This document shows, piece after piece, positions 33,671-42,047 of a DNA stretch of 64,000 bases. Origin of the DNA: Clostridium sp. OF03-18AA (lineage in GTDB: Bacteria; Bacillota; Clostridia; Lachnospirales; Lachnospiraceae). Within the stretch, counting starts at the first letter, position 1; every line of letters begins with the position of its first letter. The stretch lies in assembly GCF_003478035.1 (NCBI RefSeq), contig NZ_QUEP01000001.1, positions 62,001 to 126,000 on the forward strand, given 5' to 3'. Under the pieces are notes generated by a model, which ran no database searches, was not told the origin of the DNA, and saw nothing but the letters and a program-made list of their open reading frames with translations. The position numbers and the translations under genes were made by a program.

Positions 33671-34684
33671 TTGGAAGGAACGATTCGTTTAAATAAATAT
33701 CTGAGTGATGCAGGCGTCTGCTCGAGAAGAGAGGCAGACCGGCTTGTGGAGAATGGAAAAGTCATGGTGGATGGTGAAGTTGCTGTGATGGGAATGCAGA
33801 TCCGCCCGGGACAGAAGGTGGTCTGTGACGGAAAGCCGGTGGGAGAGAAGGAAAAACCGGTATTCCTGATCGTAAATAAGCCCCGTGGGATCGTCTGCAC
33901 GACTTCGGATAAGGATCATGCAGAAAATATCGTCGAGTTTTTAAACTATCCCCAGAGGATCTATCCGGTCGGACGTCTTGATAAGGATTCCGAGGGACTT
34001 CTCCTGATGACAAATCAGGGAGATATCGTCAACAAGATCCTGCGCGGCGGAAATGCGCATGAAAAAGAGTACGCGGTGGCTGTCGATCATCCGGTGACGG
34101 AAGAATTTTTAAAGCAGATGTGCGAAGGCGTCCGCATTGAGGATCTCGACGTGACGACAAAGCCATGCCGCGCGTGGAAGACCGGAAGCCACACGTTCCA
34201 TATCGTCCTGACGCAGGGATTAAACCGACAGATCCGCCGGATGTGCCGTGCGCTCGATTATCATGTGATGAATCTGAAACGCGTGCGTATCATGAACATC
34301 CAGCTGGGTACATTAAAGCGCGGGGAGTACCGGGAGCTGACGGAAAAAGAGCTGAGCGATCTGATGAAACTGGTGGAAGGTTCGACGAATCTTCCGGCGA
34401 GAGAAGCTGCGAAGATCGGAAAACTGGTGGATCCGGCAAAAGCGGCCGGAAAAACAGCCCGCTCCGGATATCAGGGAAAGAAGAACGACAGGAAACCGTT
34501 TGTAAAAAATGGTGAGAGAAAGCCGTTCGAGAAAAAGAGCGGAACCGGAAAGGTCTGGAGAAATGTCCGCGAGGACAGCGAAAAGAAGCCGGAAAAGAAA
34601 GCCCCCGCATCCCCGGAAAGCTGGAAACCGGGTGCGCCGGAGCGCAAGGAGCATAAAATATGGACGACAAGATCAAGAGGATGA
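33671..34684 (+). CDS. RluF/RluB-type 23S rRNA pseudouridine synthase
   Basis: A 337-residue RsuA/RluB-family enzyme. An S4 RNA-binding domain (residues 5-60, IRLNKYLSDAGVCSRREADRL) is followed by the catalytic domain with GRLDKDSEGLLLMTNQGD (Asp104) and LTQGLNRQIRRMC, which fits the RluF subgroup. The start is a TTG at 33671 with GGGAG 7-8 bases upstream. Residues about 250-337 form a Lys/Arg/Pro-rich disordered tail, probably for RNA contact. It overlaps ligA by 25 bases. It is the first chromosomal gene after the element. Confidence 0.88.
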   Translation: MEGTIRLNKYLSDAGVCSRREADRLVENGKVMVDGEVAVMGMQIRPGQKVVCDGKPVGEKEKPVFLIVNKPRGIVCTTSDKDHAENIVEFLNYPQRIYPVGRLDKDSEGLLLMTNQGDIVNKILRGGNAHEKEYAVAVDHPVTEEFLKQMCEGVRIEDLDVTTKPCRAWKTGSHTFHIVLTQGLNRQIRRMCRALDYHVMNLKRVRIMNIQLGTLKRGEYRELTEKELSDLMKLVEGSTNLPAREAAKIGKLVDPAKAAGKTARSGYQGKKNDRKPFVKNGERKPFEKKSGTGKVWRNVREDSEKKPEKKAPASPESWKPGAPERKEHKIWTTRSRG

Positions 34685-36630
34685 AGGAGCTGATCCCGCT
34701 TCTCTCTGAGGCATCGAAAGCCTATTATCAGGAGAGCCGCGAGATCATGAGCAACTTCGAATATGACAGGCTTTACGACGAACTCCTGAAACTGGAACAG
34801 GAGACAGGGACGGTGTTTGCCGGAAGTCCGACCCAGAAAGTCGGATATGAAGTCTTAAGTGAACTTCCGAAAGAGCGCCATGAGCGGCCGATGCTTTCTC
34901 TGAATAAGACGAAAAGCGTTGACGAGCTCCGGGAATGGCTCGGCGGACAGAAAGGACTTTTGTCCTGGAAGATGGACGGGCTGACTGTGGTCCTGACATA
35001 TGAGGACGGGGTCCTTGCGAAGGCGGTTACACGCGGAAACGGCGAGATCGGCGAGGTGATCACGCCGAATGCCCGGACGTTTATCAATATTCCGACCTCG
35101 ATCCCGTATAAGGGTCAGCTGATCCTGCGCGGGGAAGCGGTCATCAGCTATTCAGATTTTGAAAAGTTAAACGATTCCATCGCAGATGTGGATGCGAAGT
35201 ACAAGAATCCGCGAAATCTCTGCAGCGGTTCCGTGCGCCAGCTGAACAGTGAGATCACGGCATCCAGAAACGTCCGTTTTATGGCGTTTGCACTGGTGCG
35301 GGCGGAGGGCGTTGACTTTAAAAATTCGAGAAAAGAGCAGTTTTTGTGGCTCTATGGCCTGGGATTTGAGACGGTCGAGTTCGTGGAGGTGACGGCGGAG
35401 ACACTCTCCGATGCAGTCCGCGGATTTGCGGAGAAGATCGAACATTACGATATCCCGTCGGATGGTCTTGTACTGCTTTATGATGATATCGCCTATGGAC
35501 AGTCGCTTGGGCGGACGGCGAAATTCCCGAGGGATTCCATCGCTTTCAAATGGGCGGACGAGATCCAGGAGACAACGCTTTCCTACATCGAGTGGAGTGC
35601 GTCGAGAACAGGACTCATCAATCCGGTCGCCGTGTTCGAACCGGTGGAGCTTGAGGGAACGACGGTGAGCCGCGCCAGTGTCCATAACATCAGTATCATG
35701 GAAGGACTGGAGCTGGGGGCCGGGGACAGGATTACGGTCTACAAGGCGAACATGATCATCCCACAGATCTCGGACAACCTGACAAGAAGCGGCGTCCGTG
35801 ATATCCCGAAGATCTGTCCGGTCTGCGGCGGGGCGACGGAGATCCGCAGTGTGAATGATGTGAAGTCCCTCTACTGCACAAATCCGGAGTGTCAGGCGAA
35901 AAAGATCAAGAGCTTTGACCTGTTTGTGAGCAGGGATGCGCTGAATATCGACGGACTTTCCGAGATGACGCTGGAGAAGTTTATCGCAGCGGGATTCATC
36001 CATGAATTCGATGATATCTTCCATCTGGACCGTCACCGCGATGCCATCGTGACGATGGAGGGATTCGGGGAGAAATCCTATGAGAATCTTATTCAGGCGG
36101 CGAAGACTGCGTCCCATACGACGCTGCCGCGGCTGATCTTTGGACTCGGGATCGCGGGGATCGGTCTTGCGAATGCGAAAGTGATCTGCCGCCATTTCGA
36201 GTTTGACCTGAACGCCATGCGCGGGGCCGACGCGGAGGAGCTTTGCTCCATCGACGGGATCGGCGGTGTGCTCGCGGATGCGTGGGTGAAGTACTTTAAG
36301 AATGATAAGAACAATGAGATACTGGATCATCTGCTGGCGGATCTGACTTTTGAAAATGAAGTGAAAAATGAGGAACAGACGCTGGCCGGAAAGACTTTCG
36401 TGATCACAGGCTCCGTTGAACATTTTGCGAACCGCAAGGAACTGCAGGAGAAGATCGAGTCTCTCGGCGGAAAAGCCGCAGGCTCCGTGTCTGCGAAGAC
36501 CAGTTATCTGATCAATAATGATGTGACATCCAATTCGTCAAAGAATAAGAAGGCAAGAGAACTTGGCATTCCGATCCTTTCCGAAGAGGATTTCCTGAAG
36601 ATGATAGGAGAGGAAAAAAATGCCGATTAA
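34660..36630 (+). CDS. ligA: NAD+-dependent DNA ligase
   Basis: LigA (656 residues) seals nicks in replication and repair. The N-terminal Ia domain (YYQESREIMSNFEYDRLYDEL) is followed by the adenylation site WKMDGLTV, in which the Lys accepts AMP. A zinc finger with CPVCGG ... CTNPEC, helix-hairpin-helix repeats (GIAGIGLANAKVI, SIDGIGGVLADAW) and a C-terminal BRCT domain (LAGKTFVITGSVEHFANRKEL) follow. Its start lies inside the pseudouridine synthase gene and its end overlaps metA by 11 bases, so the three genes form an overlapping operon. Confidence 0.96.
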   Translation: MDDKIKRMKELIPLLSEASKAYYQESREIMSNFEYDRLYDELLKLEQETGTVFAGSPTQKVGYEVLSELPKERHERPMLSLNKTKSVDELREWLGGQKGLLSWKMDGLTVVLTYEDGVLAKAVTRGNGEIGEVITPNARTFINIPTSIPYKGQLILRGEAVISYSDFEKLNDSIADVDAKYKNPRNLCSGSVRQLNSEITASRNVRFMAFALVRAEGVDFKNSRKEQFLWLYGLGFETVEFVEVTAETLSDAVRGFAEKIEHYDIPSDGLVLLYDDIAYGQSLGRTAKFPRDSIAFKWADEIQETTLSYIEWSASRTGLINPVAVFEPVELEGTTVSRASVHNISIMEGLELGAGDRITVYKANMIIPQISDNLTRSGVRDIPKICPVCGGATEIRSVNDVKSLYCTNPECQAKKIKSFDLFVSRDALNIDGLSEMTLEKFIAAGFIHEFDDIFHLDRHRDAIVTMEGFGEKSYENLIQAAKTASHTTLPRLIFGLGIAGIGLANAKVICRHFEFDLNAMRGADAEELCSIDGIGGVLADAWVKYFKNDKNNEILDHLLADLTFENEVKNEEQTLAGKTFVITGSVEHFANRKELQEKIESLGGKAAGSVSAKTSYLINNDVTSNSSKNKKARELGIPILSEEDFLKMIGEEKNAD

Positions 36631-37540
36631 AATACAGAATGGATTGCCGGCAAGAGCGATCCTTGAGAGTGAGAACGTATTTATCATGGATGAGGATCGT
36701 GCCCAGAGCCAGGATATCCGTCCGCTGGAGATCCTGATCTTAAACCTCATGCCGTTAAAGGAGGACACTGAGACACAGCTTCTAAGAGCGCTGTCCAACA
36801 CCCCGCTGCAGGTGGAATGTACGTACATGACGATGTCGACCCATGAGTCGACGCATACCTCCGCGAGCCACTTAAATAAATTCTATGTGACTTTCCCGGA
36901 GATCCGCAAGAAACATTTCGATGGAATGATCATCACTGGAGCACCGGTGGAACTGATGGAGTATGAGGAGGTCAACTACTGGCCGGAGCTGACGCAGATC
37001 ATGGAGTGGAGCAAGACGCATGTGACCTCCACGATGCATCTCTGCTGGGGCGCGCAGGCGGGCTTATATTATCATTACGGAATCCCGAAGCACCTGATGA
37101 AAAAGAAGCTTTCCGGTATCTTTACCCAGAAGGCGCTGGACAAGCGGGTTCCGCTCCTGAGAAGTTTTGATGATTACTTCAAGTGCCCGCATTCCCGTTA
37201 CACGGAAGTCCGCGAGGAGGATATCTTAAAGCATCCGGAACTCCGGATACTCGCGAAATCCGACGAGGCAGGCGTATTCCTCGTGATGAACCAGGACGGC
37301 AGCCAGATCTTCGTCCAGGGCCATCCGGAGTACGACCGCATGACCTTAAACAATGAGTATCACCGTGACCTCAACAAAGGTCTGAATCCGGCACTTCCGC
37401 TCCACTACTACGAGCACGACGATCCGTTCTCGGTTCCGCCGCTCCTGTGGAGAAATATGGCGAACACGCTGTATACGAACTGGCTGAACTATTACGTTTA
37501 CCAGGTTACTCCGTATACGTTGGCGGAGGATGCGGAATAA
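36620..37540 (+). CDS. metA: Homoserine O-acyltransferase MetA, probably acetyl-specific
   Basis: A 306-residue MetA that activates homoserine for methionine synthesis. The catalytic triad is visible: Cys142 (HLCWGAQ), His235 and Glu237 (QGHPEY). Residue 111 is Glu (TGAPVELMEYEEV); in this family Glu111 selects acetyl-CoA whereas Gly111 selects succinyl-CoA, so this is predicted to be a homoserine O-acetyltransferase despite its MetA fold. It overlaps ligA by 11 bases; no other methionine gene is adjacent. Confidence 0.94.
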   Translation: MPIKIQNGLPARAILESENVFIMDEDRAQSQDIRPLEILILNLMPLKEDTETQLLRALSNTPLQVECTYMTMSTHESTHTSASHLNKFYVTFPEIRKKHFDGMIITGAPVELMEYEEVNYWPELTQIMEWSKTHVTSTMHLCWGAQAGLYYHYGIPKHLMKKKLSGIFTQKALDKRVPLLRSFDDYFKCPHSRYTEVREEDILKHPELRILAKSDEAGVFLVMNQDGSQIFVQGHPEYDRMTLNNEYHRDLNKGLNPALPLHYYEHDDPFSVPPLLWRNMANTLYTNWLNYYVYQVTPYTLAEDAE

Positions 37541-37655
37541 AACACAGAAGCACCTTAATTTTATGAGGATGATAGGATGTTTTGCCCCAGATTGGGGTAT
37601 AAGAGGCTGTAAGAAATTCAAAGATATTGAACGGGAAGAGAAAGTGATAAGTGAA

Positions 37656-37698
37656 GGGCATATCGGATGGGAGAAAATCCTGTCCGATATGCCCTTTT
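37656..37698 (+). terminator. metA terminator
   Basis: GGGCATATCGGA pairs perfectly with TCCGATATGCCC and is followed by TTTT. Confidence 0.85.
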
Positions 37699-37725
37699 AA
37701 AATACATTTTTAAAGTCACGGTAAT

Positions 37726-38739
37726 CTACCGTCTCCCCGTATTCCACAAAATATCATGGTTGATCGTCTCGTAGAACATTTCGCGGACTTTGTCGTGGTC
37801 TTTTGTCTGGCCGAGGATCCACATGAGTTTGGTGACGGTGGCTTCCAGGGTCATATCGTAGGATTCGATGAGACCGAAGGCGTTTTTGATCTTCTGGCCG
37901 ACTTCGTAGACAGACATGTTGCTGCCTTCCTGGGTGACCTGGGTGGTCATGACAATGACTTTTCCCATGGAGATCCATTTTTCGATGGAGCTGTAGAAAT
38001 CGCCGGATTCATAGGACGGAAGTCCGCCGACACCGAAGGATTCGATGACGACTGCGTCGTAATGTTCCGCCATATAGTCGAGCAGGCTGGAGTCCATGGA
38101 CGGGATCAGCTTTAAGAGGCTGACTTGGCTGTCCATCTCGTGGTAGAAGCGGACGCTCTCGCGGTCCTGCCATTTATCGTCGATATAGTATAAAATGTGC
38201 TCGTCCTGGATCACAGCGAGATACGGGAAATTGATGCTGGAGAACGCGTTGTAGCTCTTGCTGCGCTCTTTCTTTCCGCGGGTTCCGGCGATCACTTTTC
38301 CGTCAAATACGATCGTAACGCCGTGAGCACGGTCGGAAGCGGCAAATCGCAGGCTGTCTAAAAGGTTGGTCCTCGCATCCGTCACATCAAGGTCGATCGG
38401 CTTCTGGGCGCCTGTGATGACGATCGGCTTGCTGGAGTGCTGGACGAGGTAGGACATGGCGGCAGCTGTGTACGCCATCGTGTCCGTTCCGTGGCAGATC
38501 ACGAAGCCGTCGTAATTGTCGTAATTCTCTTCCAGAACCTGAGCAAGCTTCAGCCAGTGCTTCGGGTGCATATTTGTGCTGTCAATGTTTAAGACCTGGA
38601 TGGTCTCCACCTCACAGAACTTTTTTGCATCCGGTACATAAGACAACAGTTCATCACCGGTAAGAAGCGGTGTCAGACCGTTTTCGCCTCTCTTGCAGGC
38701 GATGGTTCCCCCTGTTCCGAGCAGCAGAAGGTGTTTCAT
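37726..38739 (-). CDS. ansA: L-asparaginase, type I-like
   Basis: A 337-residue asparaginase/glutaminase family enzyme, probably cytoplasmic because it lacks a signal peptide. The first catalytic Thr is in LLGTGGTIACKRG and the second in VICHGTDTMAYTAAAMSY; GVGGLPS and the C-terminal HPGHPG-like region fit the family. The ATG at 38739 has AAAGGGGA about 10 bases upstream; a start at 38766 would have no site. It converts Asn to Asp and ammonia. It is divergent from the DUF4250 gene. Confidence 0.92.
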   Translation of the reverse strand: MKHLLLLGTGGTIACKRGENGLTPLLTGDELLSYVPDAKKFCEVETIQVLNIDSTNMHPKHWLKLAQVLEENYDNYDGFVICHGTDTMAYTAAAMSYLVQHSSKPIVITGAQKPIDLDVTDARTNLLDSLRFAASDRAHGVTIVFDGKVIAGTRGKKERSKSYNAFSSINFPYLAVIQDEHILYYIDDKWQDRESVRFYHEMDSQVSLLKLIPSMDSSLLDYMAEHYDAVVIESFGVGGLPSYESGDFYSSIEKWISMGKVIVMTTQVTQEGSNMSVYEVGQKIKNAFGLIESYDMTLEATVTKLMWILGQTKDHDKVREMFYETINHDILWNTGRR

Positions 38740-38760
38740 GATTTTAAAATCCCCTTTCGT

Positions 38761-38789
38761 TTGCAATCATCTCACATATGGGTTATAGT
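38761..38789 (+). promoter_or_regulatory. Promoter of the DUF4250 gene
   Basis: TTGCAA and TATAGT are 17 bases apart, about 45 bases upstream of the ATG at 38834, within the divergent ansA region. Confidence 0.7.
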
Positions 38790-38833
38790 ATAACACAGGA
38801 GGAATCAGAAAGTAAAGGAAGGAGAAGAGTCAG

Positions 38834-39013
38834 ATGGCAAATATTCCAAAAGATCCTGTGATGCTCTTGAGTTACCTGAACACCCAGCTGCGGGACTTTT
38901 ATCCGGACATGGATGAGCTCTGCCGGGTTCTCGATCTGGACCGGAAGACGGTGGACGAGGCGATGGCGTCGATCGATTACGCATATGACAGCGCGAAAAA
39001 CCAGTATGTGTGA
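38834..39013 (+). CDS. DUF4250 protein (59 residues)
   Basis: A very short gene that I recognise from its sequence, which opens MANIPKDPVMLLSYLNTQL and continues RDFYPDMDELCRVLDLDRKTV, ending AYDSAKNQYV. These are the hallmarks of DUF4250, a small family of Firmicutes and Bacteroidetes of unknown function. AAGGAAGGAG is about 8 bases upstream and a good promoter lies at 38761-38789. The protein is soluble and probably helical, possibly a small HTH. Confidence 0.8.
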   Translation: MANIPKDPVMLLSYLNTQLRDFYPDMDELCRVLDLDRKTVDEAMASIDYAYDSAKNQYV

Positions 39014-39145
39014 GAAACCAGCAGGAAGATGAACCGCAGGCGGGAAAAGCGTCAGCATCGGCAAACTTTCACTCCGGAAAATTCTGCCTGTGAAAAGCAA
39101 CAGACAATCTGCATAGTCCATCTTTAAATCACCAATACTGATTTC

Positions 39146-39655
39146 ATGAATAAATGGAATCAGAAATGCCGGAGAAAACCGAAAAAAATAGGGAGATCCC
39201 GGGCAGGGATCCGGAGAAAATATGTGGAGAATTTTATCATCTGCGGGCTGACCGGATGGGGACTCGAGATCCTGCTCACATCCGCGGAGAGTCTTGCGGC
39301 CGGGGACTGGAAAATGATGGGAAGAACATCCCTCTACATGTTTCCGATCTATGGGCTGGGAGTGCTGCTTGGACCGATCGGAAGAGGAGTGGACGCGTGG
39401 ATCGGGGATTTCGGGGAAATCTCTGTGCGGGACCGGATCATTCGCCATGGGATCCTTGATATGGTGCTGATCTTTCTGACGGAGTATCTCACCGGATCAC
39501 TTTTAAGAAGATTCGGGATCTGCCCATGGGACTATACCGGAAGAATGCTTCAGATCAACGGGGTGATCCGCCTGGACTTCGCTCCGTTCTGGTTCGGGAC
39601 CGGTCTCCTGTTTGAGTATCTGACAGGCCGGAAGACAAAAAGCCCGTTGCCGTAG
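39146..39655 (+). CDS. Putative CmpB-type membrane protein (PF06541)
   Basis: A 169-residue membrane protein with about four spans and the motif CPWDYTGRMLQINGVIRLDF, characteristic of the 'putative ABC transporter type IV' (CmpB/DUF1113) family of clostridia. No ATPase partner is adjacent, and the transport role of this family is unproven. The N-terminal 24 residues are strongly basic. The first ATG lacks a clear ribosome site, so the true start may be a little downstream. Confidence 0.7.
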   Translation: MNKWNQKCRRKPKKIGRSRAGIRRKYVENFIICGLTGWGLEILLTSAESLAAGDWKMMGRTSLYMFPIYGLGVLLGPIGRGVDAWIGDFGEISVRDRIIRHGILDMVLIFLTEYLTGSLLRRFGICPWDYTGRMLQINGVIRLDFAPFWFGTGLLFEYLTGRKTKSPLP

Positions 39656-39752
39656 GGGCTGTGTGCCAGTGGCACACGTTCAGCACCGGCCGAAGCGTAC
39701 GGAACAGTTACAATTTGAGATGGATTTGAGATGGATTCCACCTGTATTTGAG

Positions 39753-39781
39753 TTGCAAATGAAGGTCATATTCGGTATAAT
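39753..39781 (+). promoter_or_regulatory. Promoter of the acyltransferase transcript
   Basis: TTGCAA and a perfect TATAAT are 17 bases apart. The leader to the ATG at 39999 is about 210 bases and contains small stems (GTCCCGG..CCGGGA; ACAGCCG..CGGCTGT) but nothing I can classify. Confidence 0.8.
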
Positions 39782-39998
39782 AAATCTATATGAACCTCAA
39801 CACAGTAACTCTTTAAAGTGTACGAAAAAAAGGGAGTCCCGGATAAAAGAATGTGCCCGGGAATGTGACCCGGAACACACGCCGTTCTGTGTGAACGTCC
39901 GCGGAATTTCCGGGGCGCGCAAAAGACAGAAAAGAGTAAGAAACAAGAGACAGCCGCGGAAAATGACGGCTGTGATCAGACAAGGGAGGTTTGTACTT

Positions 39999-40739
39999 AT
40001 GATTCGATTGATTATGGTCCTGGTCGTTCTGGTCGGATTTCTGATCGTCAGTTATCCGTTCCTGGTGGCCCAGGTTTCACTTGGAAAAAAAGATCCGCAT
40101 GCGAGAGATCTGGAGTCGATCCGGGTTGTCCGGGCAGTGTTCCGGTGTCTGTTAAAGCTTGCGGGTGTGACGATCACCGTAAAGGGTGAGGAGAATATTC
40201 CAAAGGACACAGCAGTCCTCTATGTGGGAAACCACAGAAGCTATTTTGACATTCTGACCGGTTATACGACGGTTCCGACGCTGCTCGGATTTGTGGCGAA
40301 AAAGGAGATGGAGAAGATCCCGATCCTCAGAACCTGGATGGTCAACGTGAACTGTCTCTTCCTGGACAGAAAAAATATCAAGGAAGGTTTAAAGACGATC
40401 CTTCAGGGGATCGAGAAGGTGAAAAATGGTATCTCCATCTGGATCTTCCCGGAAGGAACGAGAAATACGAACGAAGATATCACGGAGCTTCTTCCGTTTA
40501 AAGAGGGAAGCCTGAAGATCGCGGAAAAATCCGGCTGTCCGGTGATCCCGGTGGCGATGACAGGTACTGCGGAAGTTCTGGAAAAGCATTTTCCGTTCAT
40601 CACTCCGTCCCATATCACCGTTTATTACGGAAAACCGATCAATATTAAAGAGCTGGATCCGGAAGACAGGAAACATCCGGGTGCATATACGAGAAATGTG
40701 CTGATCGGGATGCTGAAGGAGATGCAGGAAGAAAAGTGA
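39999..40739 (+). CDS. plsC: 1-acyl-sn-glycerol-3-phosphate acyltransferase
   Basis: A 246-residue membrane-associated acyltransferase making phosphatidic acid. The N-terminus is a membrane anchor (residues about 2-22). The catalytic HX4D motif is GNHRSYFDI, followed by the substrate-binding FPEGTRN and PVIPVAMTG. I start at the ATG at 39999, which has GGGAGG 8 bases upstream; the open frame extends further but has no site. It is followed by pheA after 118 bases. Confidence 0.9.
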   Translation: MIRLIMVLVVLVGFLIVSYPFLVAQVSLGKKDPHARDLESIRVVRAVFRCLLKLAGVTITVKGEENIPKDTAVLYVGNHRSYFDILTGYTTVPTLLGFVAKKEMEKIPILRTWMVNVNCLFLDRKNIKEGLKTILQGIEKVKNGISIWIFPEGTRNTNEDITELLPFKEGSLKIAEKSGCPVIPVAMTGTAEVLEKHFPFITPSHITVYYGKPINIKELDPEDRKHPGAYTRNVLIGMLKEMQEEK

Positions 40740-40857
40740 TAAAAGACCATACCGGTCGATCACTTCACAAATTCCGGAAGAAAAAGAGCGGATCACGTTT
40801 AAGGAAAAAAGGGTCCGCGTGCTGTAAAATGACAGAAAGCAGAGGCAATAGAAATAC

Positions 40858-41994
40858 ATGAAGAATCTTGACTTAAAAGAATGCAGGGACAAGCTGGATG
40901 TGATCGATAAAGAGATCGTCCGCCTGTTTGAAGAGCGCATGTCCGTCTGCGGAGATGTTGCAGAATATAAGATCGGAACGGGAAAAGCCGTTTATGATGC
41001 GACGAGAGAGGCGCAGAAGATCGCGGCAGTCCAGGATCTGGCGCACAGCGATTTTAACAGAGAGGCAGTGAAGGAGATCTTCTCCCAGCTGATGTCGATC
41101 AGCCGCCGGTATCAGTATGGTCTGTTATCCGCCCATGGAATGGGAATGGATACCGGTTTTTCCGAGGTAGAAGAGATCGCCAAAAAAGGAAAACGGATCG
41201 TATTCCAGGGCGTTGAGGGCGCATACAGCCATGCAGCGGCCAAAGCATACTTTGGTGAGGATGCGGATCTCTACCATGTTCCGGAGTTTGAAGATACCAT
41301 GAAGGAGGTCGAGGAAGGACGCGCCGATTACGCGGTACTCCCGATCGAAAATTCCACGGCCGGTTTCGTGATCAACAATTATGACCTGCTCTTAAAATAT
41401 AAGAATTACATAGTAGGCGAGATCTATGTTCCGGTTGCCCACATGCTTCTCGGCGTTCCGGGTGCAAAGCTCTCCGATATCAAGACAGTCTATTCCCACG
41501 CCCAGGCGCTGGCCCAGAGCTCTGATTTCCTCTCCGCCCATAAGGAATGGAAACAGATCGCAGTCTTAAACACAGCCGTTGCCGCGAAGAAGGTCATGGA
41601 GGAGCAGGATCCGTCCCAGGCAGCTGTTGCGAGCCGCACTGCGGGGGAACTCTACGGAATGGAGGTCCTCGCGGAGGAGGTCAATAACGTAAAGGGAAAT
41701 ACGACACGCTTCCTGATCCTCGGGAAAGAGCCGGTCTACGCAAAGAAAGCCGGAAAGATCAGTGTGGCGTTTGAGATTCCGCACAAGAGCGGATCTCTTT
41801 ACAACATTCTCGGAAACTTCATCTTCAACAATGTCAATATGATGATGATCGAGTCCAGACCGATCCCGGAGAAGAGCTTTGAATATCGTTTCTTCGTGGA
41901 TTTTGAAGGAAATTTAAGCGACGCGGGAGTCCGCAACGCCCTGACGGGGATCGCGGCGGAAGCTTCCGTCATGAGAATTTTAGGAAATTATTGA
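40858..41994 (+). CDS. pheA: Bifunctional chorismate mutase/prephenate dehydratase
   Basis: A 378-residue P-protein for phenylalanine synthesis. An AroQ-type chorismate mutase (residues 1-85: LDVIDKEIVRLFEERMSV, VYDATREAQKI) is fused to a prephenate dehydratase (about 108-285: VFQGVEGAYSHAAAKAYF, PIENSTAGFV, NTTRFLIL) and an ACT domain (about 300-378, with ESRP for Phe feedback binding). The ribosome site (GAGG, 13 bases upstream) is weak. A hairpin GGTCCGG/CCGGACC at 42003-42022 separates it from the next gene. Confidence 0.95.
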   Translation: MKNLDLKECRDKLDVIDKEIVRLFEERMSVCGDVAEYKIGTGKAVYDATREAQKIAAVQDLAHSDFNREAVKEIFSQLMSISRRYQYGLLSAHGMGMDTGFSEVEEIAKKGKRIVFQGVEGAYSHAAAKAYFGEDADLYHVPEFEDTMKEVEEGRADYAVLPIENSTAGFVINNYDLLLKYKNYIVGEIYVPVAHMLLGVPGAKLSDIKTVYSHAQALAQSSDFLSAHKEWKQIAVLNTAVAAKKVMEEQDPSQAAVASRTAGELYGMEVLAEEVNNVKGNTTRFLILGKEPVYAKKAGKISVAFEIPHKSGSLYNILGNFIFNNVNMMMIESRPIPEKSFEYRFFVDFEGNLSDAGVRNALTGIAAEASVMRILGNY

Positions 41995-42047
41995 TGAAAG
42001 ACGGTCCGGTATTTTCCGGACCGATTCTTATAAGAGGAGGAAAAGCT

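Noticed and set aside
39040..39100. Possible decayed third copy of the triple-hairpin repeat
   Set aside because: Only short blocks (GCATCGGCAAA, CGGAAAATTC) match, and the stems are not formed.
39663..39998. N-terminal extension of the acyltransferase
   Set aside because: The frame is open but it crosses the promoter at 39753-39781, and the ribosome site is at 39984, so 39999 is the start.
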